DNA of 64,000 nt from Ryuthela nishihirai (taxonomy: Eukaryota; Arthropoda; Arachnida; Araneae; Heptathelidae): the NCBI GenBank assembly GCA_038380435.1, contig JAWZYU010000001.1, positions 17,402,001 through 17,466,000 of the forward strand, given 5' to 3'. The notes under the pieces were generated by a model, which searched no databases, was not told the DNA's origin, and saw nothing but the letters and a program-made list of their open reading frames with translations. Of the stretch, positions 1 to 11,938 are shown piece after piece (position 1 is the first letter of the stretch; each line of letters begins with the position of its first letter). The position numbers and the translations under genes were made by a program.

Positions 1-311
1 GCGTTGAGATTTATCTCCGCAAAAATTCCCCGCCCTGCCCACGGTCAGTAGGGGACACCGATGGGCTTGGAAAGGCCGTCGTCCGTCGGATGGGACGTTA
101 AGCCGTGGCCCCGTGTGCGGGAGAGCCATACCCTGTACACGTTAAAGAACACGCTGGATGGCCTTGACGGGAGGCTACCATCTGTCTCCCAACAGCCGTT
201 CCAGTGGGTCCCCCCTCCCCCAACCTTCTCTGAGCCTTCGGGGTCCATGTGACCTGGCCATTTAGCCCATGGTGTGCAAAAAAGTGCCGCTCAGAGGTAA
301 AACAACCCAAC
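1..311 (+). mobile_element. SINE-A, 5' end outside the window
   Basis: The body and 3' tail of the family consensus are present, from GCGTTGAGATTTATCTCC to CAACCCAACC. The tRNA-like head is cut off by the window edge; it can be seen in the duplicate at 5824. A SINE-B follows immediately. Confidence 0.9.
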
Positions 312-518
312 CCATGGCCGAGTGGTTAGCACGCTTGGCTACTGATCTAAGGGACCTGGGTTCGAGCCCCGGAATTAGGCAGGATGTGTGTGTCGTTTTT
401 CTGCTGAGGGCCTGCCATCCTCTCAGACCTTCTACTATGGCATATAAACTGACAGGCTCCTGTCAGACCTCTGTGGCAAGCAGCTGCTTGAGGGGATATT
501 TATTTTATTTATTTTTAA
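312..518 (+). mobile_element. SINE-B (tRNA-Ser/Leu-like head)
   Basis: It has an A-box-like TGGCCGAGTGGTTAGC and a B-box-like GGTTCGAGCCCCGG. A pyrimidine-rich body and CAGCTGCTTGAGGGG follow, ending in a (TTTAT)n tail. The duplicate is at 6211-6417. Confidence 0.85.
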
Positions 519-888
519 ACATTTATTTCACGATTCCTATTTAGTGCCCATAATAAACAAAAATTGTATCAGTGTTTTCGAAAGCTGGATTTGCATAGGG
601 AGCTCAAACTTTAAAATTAAATTATCAGGTAACAGTATTTTCGAATTATGATCAATTTATTTTAGGTGTGAAATATTTCCCTTTCTCTCGTGACACTAAA
701 TAATGAATCCATGAGAAGTCCCGGGTTTTCATTCGCTCTGCAAACTTTTAAACGAGAAACCGAAACAACCACCCACAAAGGCGGTAAAATTAATCAATGG
801 AGTTGTCTTTTAAACATTCCTTCGGTAGATGAAACAGCACTAAAGCAAAAAGGTCATATTAAAGTCTACACTGCCTCTGAAATGCTTG

Positions 889-2345
889 TTTTTTTTTTAG
901 AATATAATTTTTATTCATAACAGTAAAGAATACAAATACATTTACACTTTGACCCGCAAAGCTAAATAGCTTATCTGCAGGAAAATGAATAAATTATATT
1001 AAACATAGGTCATTCAGCCACAAGAATGGTGTACATCAAATAAATCCACAAAACACAACACATAAAATTCAGCTAACTAGAAAGTACCAAATAGTTTTTT
1101 AATTCCATTTTAAGTCTTCTAAAAGAATCTATATTTAGTAATTCTTTTGGAATAGCATTAAATATAATTGGTACTTGATATTCGGAGGTATGCTTCCCGT
1201 AATTATTTTGAAAATTTGGCAATTTGTAATAACCTTGGTTTTGAAGTCTTGTATTTTTATTATGTTGAATTTTTAGTTTGTAAGTTTCGTCAAAAAAATT
1301 TTTAATTATTACATTATATTTATATAAATTGCTGTAGGATAAAAGTTTTAAAAATTTTAATCTATCGGTAGAAGTTTTATAATTTTTTTGCAAATGAGAC
1401 GGAATAATATTTTTAGCTATTATAGACTGCAGTTTTTCTATTTTATTTATGTTAGTTAAGTTAGTTGTTCCATGCACAATTATTCCATAATTTAAAATAG
1501 ATTCGCATATTGCTTTATAAAATAGTACACATGTTTCCATATTTAATGCGTATTTCAATTTTTGAATTTTTATCACCGATATTCTCAAGCTTTCACATAT
1601 GTGGGATATGTGGGCATTCCACCTAAAATATTCATCAAAAATGATTCCTAAGTAATACATTTTATTTACTTGCTCAACAAGTGGGCAACTGCATAATGAT
1701 TCATAATTTGAAGCATCCTTTTTTCTGCAATTTATTTTATGAGTTTTGATAAAGAGGTTTTGATGAATATGAAATCCTGGTGAATGAATAATCATCAGTT
1801 TTGTTTTTTTCTCATTTAAATAGATTTTATTATGATTTAACCATCCAATAATATTATTGTAATCTGTTTGAACCTCTGAAATGCTATCATTTAAATATTT
1901 CTGACTGTTTATTAAAACAACGTCGTCAGCATATAGATAAATAGCACTATTTAATTTTGTATTGAACAAATCATTTATGTATACTAAGAACCCGTGGCCG
2001 AGTGGTTAGCGCGCTTGGCTACTGATCTACGGGACCTGGGTTCGAGCCCCGGGTAAGGCGTGGATGTTCGTGTTGTTTTCTGCTGAGGTCCTGCCATCCT
2101 CTCAGATCTTCTACTGTGGCATAATAAACTGACAGGCTCCTGTCAGACCTCTGTGGCAAGCAGCTGCTTGAGGGGGTATTTATTTTAATTTTTTTTATTT
2201 AAGAACAATAAAGGACCTAAAATTGATCCTTGGGGAATTCCACATCGTGTAATTACTTTTCTGCTATAGCAGTTTTTTATTTTAAATGTCGTAAGGTTTC
2301 TGTTCTAAAGAATCATTTTATTAAGTCGCTCTCCGTTGAAACGGT
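889..2345 (-). pseudogene. 5'-truncated non-LTR retrotransposon, RT 3' half, split by SINE-B
   Basis: The minus strand encodes the C-terminal part of a LINE reverse transcriptase. A 298-codon frame (1969-1073) carries the catalytic box YLYADDVVLI near residues 11-20 and LNEKKTKLMI near residues 51-60. Further upstream, at about 2211-2260, the same strand encodes GIPQGSILGPLLF, the preceding RT motif. The two parts are separated by a SINE-B at 1992-2199 with a 7-bp TSD (TAAGAAC at 1985-1991 and 2200-2206). Leaving out the SINE and one TSD makes the frame continuous. An in-frame TAG lies a little upstream of the GIPQG motif. The 3' end has an AATAAA-type signal and a short oligo-A (T run at about 889-898). 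The 5' boundary near 2345 is approximate. This copy is dead. The motifs fit the CR1/Jockey range of LINEs, but the exact clade is not determined. Confidence 0.85.
1992..2199 (+). mobile_element. SINE-B inserted in the LINE RT
   Basis: This is a complete SINE-B with A-box, B-box and T-rich tail. It is flanked by the direct repeat TAAGAAC, which marks the exact insertion point inside the reverse transcriptase frame. Confidence 0.9.
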
Positions 2346-3320
2346 CTGAAGATTATTCTTCTGGTATCATTAGTTAAAATGGCAAAATCGTTTTAGTGGA
2401 GTCTTGCTGAACATCAAACTAAACCCACATCGACAATGTTGAATACGAAAGCATCTAAATGCAAAATTAGAATTTATAATATTGGATTAAGAATGCATAT
2501 TCCTGTAAGAAGGAACTGTAGCGAGCTTCTAAAGTAATGCTAATAAATTATTAGATGAGCGTTCATAACATTTCATCAGGTACTGTGGATGGAAATATAG
2601 TCCTACTGCTTGCATGAACGAAAGCTCCATTAAAAACTTGTTCGTTACATATTTTCTCCTTGGATTTCTTTTGTTACTTTAATGATGGTGATTTATTATC
2701 CTTTTGTTCGCTGAATGCATCAATTAGAGAAGAATATCAGAGCACGTAGATCTTGCAAAAGGAATAACTTTCTTCCCAGCGTTTTCAAAGTTTGCTAAAA
2801 ATTCTTCTCGATCTCTTTCCTTATCAATAACTGACGACGTTTCACAATCGCAACCGCCAACTCGGCAAAGAGTTCCAATTAACTATTATGTCCCAGCCAG
2901 ACATACTTAAACGCAGTTTTTTTTCCCTCGTTTCGTGCAGCGGATTTTCCAATAGTTTATTAGTTACAGCATTTGGCTTTGCTCCAGGGAAGCGAGAGTT
3001 TGCTTGGACACAGGCCAAACCGCTCTCTTCCTTTCCTTGAGATATTTAAACGCAGAATGGCCCATTTTTCTAATATCGCTCACTTAAAAGATAATGAACG
3101 CCAGAGTAAATAATTTTCCGTCGCATATCAACTGCTGCGTTTCTTTTACATGAAAACTCTAATCACAAAAAAATGTTCATTCAACACAAGATTATTAAAT
3201 GAAACAAAAAGTTGTTTGTTCATATAATGAATTTTATAAACTTGTGAGTCATGAAAAAATAGCCCATTGGAGGTGGTTGGTTCCGCTAGTTTCGTAACTT
3301 AATATTCAAGTTCAACTGTA
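2346..3320. other. AT-rich spacer, no recognised feature
   Basis: I see no coding frame, tRNA-like box or terminal repeat here. The stretch may include more LINE sequence that I could not recognise. It is repeated at 8245-9219 as part of the duplication. Confidence 0.5.
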
Positions 3321-3369
3321 CCTATGTTGAGATTATTCCCGCTAATCCCCATTCTTTCCTTAATGAAAT

Positions 3370-3615
3370 ATAAAAAAACCGATGGACTTGGAAAGGCCGT
3401 CATCTGCCAGAAAGGATATTACTACATGATTCCTTTTGTAAAAGAGCCATACCGGTGCACGTTAAAGAACACACTGAATTCCCTTAACGTGAAACTTTTT
3501 CTCCAAATTTCTGTCAAGTAAGTCCCCTTCCACCACTCAACCATGACCTTTTGAGGTACTTGGGGCATGACCATTAAGTCCATTTTACTCACAAAAAGTG
3601 CTACTCAGAAAAAGG
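3370..3615 (+). mobile_element. Old, decayed SINE-A fragment
   Basis: Diverged body segments match the family: GATGGACTTGGAAAGGCCG, GTGCACGTTAAAGAACAC, and a tail-like AAAAAGTGCTACTCAG. The head is not recognisable. The duplicate is at 9269-9514. Confidence 0.65.
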
Positions 3616-3961
3616 GCTGTCTCCAGAAACCACATTTGGGGAAAGGGACATTGAGCAAGTCTAAAGAAAGGACTTCAGTGGAACTGTGCAATATTCCTCT
3701 CTTTCTCTTTCTCTCCAATATCATCGACTATGTACATTCTTCTGCTCTTATTTAATGCTTTTAAAACAGTATTGCCTTTTACAGGTAATGCGCTTCGACA
3801 TTTTCTCTTGCTCATGTTAACTCTTAACGTTTTCTCTTAACCACTAGAAGAAATTACGTTTATTCAAAAGTTTTACTAAATACCGCCGTAGACTCTGCGT
3901 AAAGCAACACTAACAATCCTAGAGAACCCATAATTGAAGGCGCAATTTCGTTCCATCTCCT

Positions 3962-4346
3962 GGGGCAGGGGTGGCTCAGTCGGTAGCGCGCCAGGCTCGT
4001 AATCTGTAGTTTCCAGGTTCGAGTCCCAGCTGGGTCAGCGTTGATATTTATCTCCGCAAAATTCCCCGCCCTGCCCACGGTCAGTAGGGGACACCGATGG
4101 GCTTGAAAAGGCCGCCGTCCGTCGGATGGGACGTTACGCCGTGGTCCCTTGTGCGGGAGAGCCATACACTATGCTCGTTAAAGAACACGCTGGATGACCT
4201 TGACGGGAGGCTACCATCTGTCTCCCAACAGCTGTTCCAGTGGGTCCCCTCCCCCAACCTTCTCTGAGCCTTCGGGTTCCATGTGACCTGGCCATTTAGC
4301 CCACGGTGTGCAAAAAAGTGCCGCTCAGAGGTAAAACAACCCAACC
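3962..4346 (+). mobile_element. SINE-A, full length
   Basis: Head, body and CAACCCAACC tail are all present. An imperfect TSD, TTCCATCTCC before and TTCCACCTCC after, supports retrotransposition. Confidence 0.9.
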
Positions 4347-4465
4347 TTTCCACCTCCCAAAGGAAGGATGGTTTCCTTCCTTGAATTTTATCCACATCCC
4401 ACCACAAAGTTATCAACTTTTTGAGTTTCGGTATTGCCTGATTGTAATTTCATCCTTCATCCCTT

Positions 4466-4580
4466 GTACTTTATAAAAGATCTCAATCGATGGTCTTGAC
4501 AGAAGGCTTTCATTTATCTCCTAACAGCTTCCCTATGGATCGCCGTTCTTACCCATCTCTGGGCTCTTAAGGTTCTTTTA
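4466..4580 (+). mobile_element. Old SINE-A body fragment
   Basis: Diverged similarity to the 3' half of the body: GGTCTTGACAGAAGGC, then ATTTATCTCCTAACAGC. Confidence 0.5.
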
Positions 4581-4640
4581 ACTTGGTCTTATTTTTTAAA
4601 TAAAGGAAAGAAGATATTCCTCTACACAAAGGACTGGGAA

Positions 4641-5443
4641 AGGGGAGTGATTCAGTCGGTAGCGGATCAGGTATTTAATCTGCACTTCCCAGGTTCGAAT
4701 CCCACCTTGCCATCGTTGAGATTTATCTCCCCAAAACTCCCCACCTTACCCCTCGATCAGTAGAGGATACCGATCGGCTTGGAAAGACCTTCATCCATCC
4801 GTCGGATGGGACGTTAAGCCCCACGGCTTAACGTCCCATCTGACATCCGATATATTAACGATAAGACCCGTGTACACGTTAGAGAATAAGCTGGATGGCC
4901 TTGACGGGAGAATCCATCTGTGTTCTAACAGCTGTCCAGTGGGTCTCCTCTCCTAACCTGGGGCGGGGGTGGCTCAGTCGGTAGCGCGCCAGGCTCGTAA
5001 TCTGTAGTTCCCAGGTTCGAGTCCCAGCTGGGTCAGCGTTGAGATTTATCTCTGCAAAATTCCCCGCCCTGCCCACGGTCAGTAGGGGACACCGATGGGC
5101 TTGGAAAGGCCGCCGTCCGTCGGGTGGGACGTTTAAGCGGTGGCCCCCGTGTGTGGGAGAGCCATACCCTGTGCAAGTTAAAGAACACGCTGGATGGCCT
5201 TGACGGGAGGCTACCATCTGTCTCCCAACAGCTGTTCCAGTGGTTCCCCTCCCCCCACCTTCTCTGAGCCTTCGGGGTCCATGTGACCTGGCCATTTAGC
5301 CCATGGTGTGCAAAAAAGTGCCGCTCAGAGGTAAAACAACCCAACCCTCTCCCAACCTTCTCTGATGCCTCTGAGTCCTTGTGATCTGGCCATTTAGCCC
5401 ATTGTATGCAAAAAAGTGCCTCTCAGAAGTAAAACAACCGAAC
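4641..5443 (+). mobile_element. Old SINE-A split by a young SINE-A
   Basis: A diverged head (TTCAGTCGGTAGCGGATCAG) and body run to 4959. The tail resumes at 5347 and ends with AAGTGCCTCTCAGAAG. The young copy sits between the two parts with a 12-bp near-perfect TSD. Confidence 0.8.
4960..5346 (+). mobile_element. Young SINE-A nested in an old SINE-A
   Basis: Full-length copy. The TSD is CTCTCCTAACCT (4948-4959) and CTCTCCCAACCT (5347-5358), 11 of 12 matching. Confidence 0.9.
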
Positions 5444-5823
5444 GCAACACAAAGGATAGATATAACCAGGAAGCTGCATTAGGCTTGTCCTGGTTTTTTC
5501 ACACAACATAAAATCACATACACAAGGACACACCCTCTGGTTTAGTAGGTCAGGTACAATAATAATCAGGACAAAACCATTATTCAGGTACGGCTTATAA
5601 GACTATTTTGCGGGGGAGGGGAACATGCCGTTAGAGCGTAAAAAGCAAGTCTTAGTCAATCGAATCCCACACCGAAACAACCCACCCCACACCGAAAAAT
5701 GAAACACACAAATTGCGCGAGGCACAAATATCCTAATTGGTTTGAAATATTCTCCTCGTGAATTTTAATTTAAAATTTTTAGAATCAATTTAGAATGAAC
5801 GTTATGATAAACTTCATAACTCA
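5444..5823. other. Spacer between duplication copies
   Basis: No gene or repeat boundary is recognised. The sequence is AT-rich with a short G-rich stretch near 5610. Confidence 0.5.
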
Positions 5824-6210
5824 GGGGCGGGGGTGGCTCAGTCGGTAGCTCGCCAGGGTCGTAATCTGTAGTTCCCAGGTTCGAGTCCCAGCTGGGTCAG
5901 CGTTGAGATTTATCTCCGCAAAAATTCCCCGCCCTGCCCACGGTCAGTAGGGGACACCGATGGGCTTGGAAAGGCCGTCGTCCGTCGGATGGGACGTTAA
6001 GCCGTGGCCCCGTGTGCGGGAGAGCCATACCCTGTACACGTTAAAGAACACGCTGGATGGCCTTGACGGGAGGCTACCATCTGTCTCCCAACAGCCGTTC
6101 CAGTGGGTCCCCCCTCCCCCAACCTTCTCTGAGCCTTCGGGGTCCATGTGACCTGGCCATTTAGCCCATGGTGTGCAAAAAAGTGCCGCTCAGAGGTAAA
6201 ACAACCCAAC
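5824..6210 (+). mobile_element. SINE-A, full length
   Basis: The head starts GGGGCGGGGGTGGCTCAG. The part from 5900 onward is the duplicate of 1-311. This copy shows the head that the left copy lacks. Confidence 0.92.
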
Positions 6211-6417
6211 CCATGGCCGAGTGGTTAGCACGCTTGGCTACTGATCTAAGGGACCTGGGTTCGAGCCCCGGAATTAGGCAGGATGTGTGTGTCGTTTTTC
6301 TGCTGAGGGCCTGCCATCCTCTCAGACCTTCTACTATGGCATATAAACTGACAGGCTCCTGTCAGACCTCTGTGGCAAGCAGCTGCTTGAGGGGATATTT
6401 ATTTTATTTATTTTTAA
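6211..6417 (+). mobile_element. SINE-B, duplicate of 312-518
   Basis: Identical to the left copy over the element; directly abuts the preceding SINE-A. Confidence 0.85.
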
Positions 6418-6787
6418 ACATTTATTTCACGATTCCTATTTAGTGCCCATAATAAACAAAAATTGTATCAGTGTTTTCGAAAGCTGGATTTGCATAGGGA
6501 GCTCAAACTTTAAAATTAAATTATCAGGTAACAGTATTTTCGAATTATGATCAATTTATTTTAGGTGTGAAATATTTCCCTTTCTCTCGTGACACTAAAT
6601 AATGAATCCATGAGAAGTCCCGGGTTTTCATTCGCTCTGCAAACTTTTAAACGAGAAACCGAAACAACCACCCACAAAGGCGGTAAAATTAATCAATGGA
6701 GTTGTCTTTTAAACATTCCTTCGGTAGATGAAACAGCACTAAAGCAAAAAGGTCATATTAAAGTCTACACTGCCTCTGAAATGCTTG

Positions 6788-8244
6788 TTTTTTTTTTAGA
6801 ATATAATTTTTATTCATAACAGTAAAGAATACAAATACATTTACACTTTGACCCGCAAAGCTAAATAGCTTATCTGCAGGAAAATGAATAAATTATATTA
6901 AACATAGGTCATTCAGCCACAAGAATGGTGTACATCAAATAAATCCACAAAACACAACACATAAAATTCAGCTAACTAGAAAGTACCAAATAGTTTTTTA
7001 ATTCCATTTTAAGTCTTCTAAAAGAATCTATATTTAGTAATTCTTTTGGAATAGCATTAAATATAATTGGTACTTGATATTCGGAGGTATGCTTCCCGTA
7101 ATTATTTCGAAAATTTGGCAATTTGTAATAACCTTGGTTTTGAAGTCTTGTATTTTTATTATGTTGAATTTTTAGTTTGTAAGTTTCGTCAAAAAAATTT
7201 TTAATTATTACATTATATTTATATAAATTGCTGTAGGATAAAAGTTTTAAAAATTTTAATCTATCGGTAGAAGTTTTATAATTTTTTTGCAAATGAGACG
7301 GAATAATATTTTTAGCTATTATAGACTGCAGTTTTTCTATTTTATTTATGTTAGTTAAGTTAGTTGTTCCATGCACAATTATTCCATAATTTAAAATAGA
7401 TTCGCATATTGCTTTATAAAATAGTACACATGTTTCCATATTTAATGCGTATTTCAATTTTTGAATTTTTATCACCGATATTCTCAAGCTTTCACATATG
7501 TAGGATATGTGGGCATTCCACCTAAAATATTCATCAAAAATGATTCCTAAGTAATACATTTTATTTACTTGCTCAACAAGTGGGCAACTGCATAATGATT
7601 CATAATTTGAAGCATCCTTTTTTCTGCAATTTATTTTATGAGTTTTGATAAAGAGGTTTTGATGAATATGAAATCCTGGTGAATGAATAATCATCAGTTT
7701 TGTTTTTTTCTCATTTAAATAGATTTTATTATGATTTAACCATCCAATAATATTATTGTAATCTGTTTGAACCTCTGAAATGCTATCATTTAAATATTTC
7801 TGACTGTTTATTAAAACAACGTCGTCAGCATATAGATAAATAGCACTATTTAATTTTGTATTGAACAAATCATTTATGTATACTAAGAACCCGTGGCCGA
7901 GTGGTTAGCGCGCTTGGCTACTGATCTACGGGACCTGGGTTCGAGCCCCGGGTAAGGCGTGGATGTTCGTGTTGTTTTCTGCTGAGGTCCTGCCATCCTC
8001 TCAGATCTTCTACTGTGGCATAATAAACTGACAGGCTCCTGTCAGACCTCTGTGGCAAGCAGCTGCTTGAGGGGGTATTTATTTTAATTTTTTTTATTTA
8101 AGAACAATAAAGGACCTAAAATTGATCCTTGGGGAATTCCACATCGTGTAATTACTTTTCTGCTATAGCAGTTTTTTATTTTAAATGTCGTAAGGTTTCT
8201 GTTCTAAAGAATCATTTTATTAAGTCGCTCTCCGTTGAAACGGT
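6788..8244 (-). pseudogene. Second copy of the truncated LINE RT
   Basis: Duplicate of 889-2345, with the same SINE-B interruption. The 298-codon frame runs 7868-6972 and differs from the left copy by two amino acids: H to Y in the HISHICES segment and Q to R in the NFQNN segment. The YADD box is kept. It is inactive for the same reasons. Confidence 0.85.
7891..8098 (+). mobile_element. SINE-B inserted in the second LINE RT copy
   Basis: Same insertion and same TAAGAAC flanks as 1992-2199. It was therefore inherited by duplication, not inserted independently. Confidence 0.9.
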
Positions 8245-9219
8245 CTGAAGATTATTCTTCTGGTATCATTAGTTAAAATGGCAAAATCGTTTTAGTGGAG
8301 TCTTGCTGAACATCAAACTAAACCCACATCGACAATGTTGAATACGAAAGCATCTAAATGCAAAATTAGAATTTATAATATTGGATTAAGAATGCATATT
8401 CCTGTAAGAAGGAACTGTAGCGAGCTTCTAAAGTAATGCTAATAAATTATTAGATGAGCGTTCATAACATTTCATCAGGTACTGTGGATGGAAATATAGT
8501 CCTACTGCTTGCATGAACGAAAGCTCCATTAAAAACTTGTTCGTTACATATTTTCTCCTTGGATTTCTTTTGTTACTTTAATGATGGTGATTTATTATCC
8601 TTTTGTTCGCTGAATGCATCAATTAGAGAAGAATATCAGAGCACGTAGATCTTGCAAAAGGAATAACTTTCTTCCCAGCGTTTTCAAAGTTTGCTAAAAA
8701 TTCTTCTCGATCTCTTTCCTTATCAATAACTGACGACGTTTCACAATCGCAACCGCCAACTCGGCAAAGAGTTCCAATTAACTATTATGTCCCAGCCAGA
8801 CATACTTAAACGCAGTTTTTTTTCCCTCGTTTCGTGCAGCGGATTTTCCAATAGTTTATTAGTTACAGCATTTGGCTTTGCTCCAGGGAAGCGAGAGTTT
8901 GCTTGGACACAGGCCAAACCGCTCTCTTCCTTTCCTTGAGATATTTAAACGCAGAATGGCCCATTTTTCTAATATCGCTCACTTAAAAGATAATGAACGC
9001 CAGAGTAAATAATTTTCCGTCGCATATCAACTGCTGCGTTTCTTTTACATGAAAACTCTAATCACAAAAAAATGTTCATTCAACACAAGATTATTAAATG
9101 AAACAAAAAGTTGTTTGTTCATATAATGAATTTTATAAACTTGTGAGTCATGAAAAAATAGCCCATTGGAGGTGGTTGGTTCCGCTAGTTTCGTAACTTA
9201 ATATTCAAGTTCAACTGTA
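8245..9219. other. AT-rich spacer, duplicate of 2346-3320
   Basis: No recognised feature; part of the segmental duplication. Confidence 0.5.
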
Positions 9220-9268
9220 CCTATGTTGAGATTATTCCCGCTAATCCCCATTCTTTCCTTAATGAAAT

Positions 9269-9514
9269 ATAAAAAAACCGATGGACTTGGAAAGGCCGTC
9301 ATCTGCCAGAAAGGATATTACTACATGATTCCTTTTGTAAAAGAGCCATACCGGTGCACGTTAAAGAACACACTGAATTCCCTTAACGTGAAACTTTTTC
9401 TCCAAATTTCTGTCAAGTAAGTCCCCTTCCACCACTCAACCATGACCTTTTGAGGTACTTGGGGCATGACCATTAAGTCCATTTTACTCACAAAAAGTGC
9501 TACTCAGAAAAAGG
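9269..9514 (+). mobile_element. Old SINE-A fragment, duplicate of 3370-3615
   Basis: Same decayed body segments as the left copy. Confidence 0.65.
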
Positions 9515-9608
9515 GCTGTCTCCAGAAACCACATTTGGGGAAAGGGACACTGAGCAAGTCTAAAGAAAGGACTTCAGTGGAACTGTGCAATATTCCTCTC
9601 TTTCTCTT

Positions 9609-10207
9609 AGCCTTTTTTTTTACTTGGGAGGTGGGAGTTCCACATCTGATCCCTCCTCTCCCCCGCCTTGGGACCGCCTCTAGCTCAGACGTAAAGCAAT
9701 CCTACAACCCAGCCAATAGAACTAATTAATTTGGTTTATTTTCAGAAATATAAATTATATAGTTTTGGGGACTTGGAATTTTGTTGCTACAGATTATATT
9801 TATACAGTTTATATAAATGAAACCAAATATACATCATAGGCAAGTGATTCGAGTGAAATGAGAGGCCAAAATCGGGTCGGAACAGCGTTCCGGTATAATA
9901 TTTTTCCCTCTGTTCAGTGGTCTTTAATTTTTTTAAAAAAATACCGTAATAATATTTTATTTCGCTCGTTTTCTGTTATTAGCATTTCAAAGTGGGATCA
10001 CCCTTTCGTCCACTCCATCTAGAACCGACCTTGCACTTTTACATGAAATTCGAAAAGTTTTACCCTTTTGAAGAATCACGAATTTTATAACATAGTTTAA
10101 CACACAAGCGGAAGAGATAAACTGATATAAGTATAAGAGGTGTAATACTCTATAACAACCGAAGGAAGTATAAGAAACTGTAAACCACTTTCAAATATAA
10201 ATGAAAT
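9609..10207. other. Spacer right of the duplication
   Basis: No gene recognised. It begins with a T run and a C/T-rich segment, then becomes AT-rich. Confidence 0.5.
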
Positions 10208-10403
10208 AAAATAAATACCCCCTCAAACAGCTGCTTGCCACAGAGGTCTGACAGGAGCCTGTCAGTTTATATGCCATAGTAGAAAGTCTGAGAGGATGGC
10301 AGGACCTCAGCAGAAAAACGACACAAACAGCCATGCCTTACCCGGGGCTCGAACCCAGTTCCCTTAGATCAGTAGCCAAGCGTGCTAACCACGCGGCCAT
10401 GGG
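10208..10403 (-). mobile_element. SINE-B
   Basis: Reverse orientation: tail AAATAAATACCCCCTC, then AGCTGCTTGCCACAG, ending in the A-box complement GCTAACCACGCGGCC. Nearly full length. Confidence 0.85.
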
Positions 10404-10725
10404 ACGACTGTTCTTTTAAATATATATCACTCTAATATTTTTTATTCCACGAAGGTTTAGTTATTCTTAAGTTCAGACTCACGCTCTATTATTTCGTACT
10501 TAAATTCGAAAATTTGAGTCCGAAAATCATCTCTAATATAGATAGTTCGCTTGACGGTTTTATTTCCATTATACTCGCAAAGAAAGGAAGCCAAAGCATA
10601 GCGAAATTTCCTTATCGTCCGGGATCTGATCTAACAGGAAGTTGATGTTTCCAGAGGAATTCGTGCCTTTCCTGTTTTAAGAATTTTAATAAACGAAAGA
10701 AATGCATTAAACATATTTTACAAGA

Positions 10726-11116
10726 TTGGATTGGATTGTTTTACCTCTGAGCGGCACTTTTTTGCACACCATGGGCTAAATGGCCAGGTTACATGGACCC
10801 CGGAGGCTCAGAGAAGGTTGGGGGAGGGGACCCACTGGAACAGCTGTTGGGAGACAGATGGTAGCCTCCCGTTAAGGCCATCCAGCGTGTTCTTTAACGT
10901 GCACAGGGTATGGCTCTCCCGCACACGGGGCCACGGCTTAACATCCCATCCGACGGACGGCGGCCTTTACCAAGCCCATCGGTGTCCCCTGCTGACCGTG
11001 GGCAGGGCGGGGAAATTTTGTGGAGATAAATCTCAACGCTGACCCAGCTGGGACTCGAACCTGGGAACTACAGATTACGAGCCTGGCGCGCTACCGACCG
11101 AGCCACACCCGCCTTT
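10726..11116 (-). mobile_element. SINE-A, full length
   Basis: Perfect 11-bp TSD ATTTTACAAGA at 10715-10725 and 11117-11127. The head lies at the right end. Confidence 0.93.
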
Positions 11117-11178
11117 ATTTTACAAGAATATTTCTTGAATAAATGAAACAGAAGGAGTGGAGAATATGTCAGAAGGGT

Positions 11179-11310
11179 GTACAGTCGCTCAAAAAAGTAT
11201 CAGAACGCTATGGTTGATTACAGAATTCAGAAAAAAATATCTGGCAACGATTGTTTTAGAAATTAGTGATCTGGCATCCTTCGTGTCACGTGACACTTCA
11301 GTCATTTTAT
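11179..11310 (+). mobile_element. MITE-T, half element
   Basis: Begins at a TA followed by CAGTCGCTCAAAAAAGTATC and runs through the palindrome centre TCACGTGACAC. The second arm is missing or unrecognisable. Confidence 0.75.
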
Positions 11311-11644
11311 CTCAATTTTTGCATGCAATTCGTAATCAGTTTTTGCACACAAATAAATGATAGTTTAATAAAGATTGAGAAGTGGATGAACAAATCAACA
11401 GAAGACTCCGTGACAGCCATTCAGGGTGTTCGTTATCGTGCAGAGGGTATGGTTCGTTATCGTGTAGAGGGTATGGATCTCTTGCCACGAGTTAAGTCTC
11501 ACGTGCTCACTCAGAAGATAATGAATTCGTATCCCACCTTGTTCAATGCAATTTTATCCTGTACAAAGAAAATATTCAATCTCAATTCTTCTCTATTAGA
11601 TCTCGACTTCGCTCAGACTAAACAATAAGTGTCACTTCAAATCA

Positions 11645-11909
11645 ACGACGAAACGTAGTGGAAGCAACTGAGACAACGAGACTGCGCAGTGGACGAAACG
11701 ATGATTCTCGTAGATCATTGGCTGATTGTGTTATCAGTCACCAATAGTCAATCATCCAATGATCTGTGATGCAACTGTTGCTCCATCATACTATTGGCTA
11801 ATTGACAAGTAACTGATAATTCGGTAAACCAATCACATGTAAGAATCATCGATATCTCCACTTCAGTGTCTGAAGGTCTCAATTGCTTGCATTCACGCTT
11901 CGTGCCTGC
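11645..11909. mobile_element. MITE-C, palindromic
   Basis: Terminal inverted repeats (ACGAAACGTAGTGGAAGCAA on the left, GCTTGCATTCACGCTTCGT on the right) enclose mirrored copies of GACTGCGCAGT and AATCATCCAATGATC. The 9-bp TSD is TTCAAATCA/TTTAAATCA (8 of 9). Confidence 0.8.
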
Positions 11910-11938
11910 TTTAAATCAATTTTCTCCATAGCTGACTA

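Larger units (their letters stand above)
1..3709. repeat. Left copy of a 3.7-kb segmental duplication (period 5899 bp)
   Basis: This stretch matches 5900-9608 at a constant offset of 5899. I found three substitutions: 1209 T/7108 C, 1603 G/7502 A and 3651 T/9550 C. Similarity ends abruptly at 3709/9608. The left end lies outside the window, so the true length is unknown. Both copies share two SINE-B insertions and one LINE fragment, so the duplication came after those insertions. It could also be a haplotype or assembly artefact. Confidence 0.95.
5900..9608. repeat. Right copy of the 3.7-kb segmental duplication
   Basis: Near-identical to 1-3709, with three observed substitutions. After 9608 the sequence changes to an unrelated T-rich, GC-mixed stretch. 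Confidence 0.95.
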
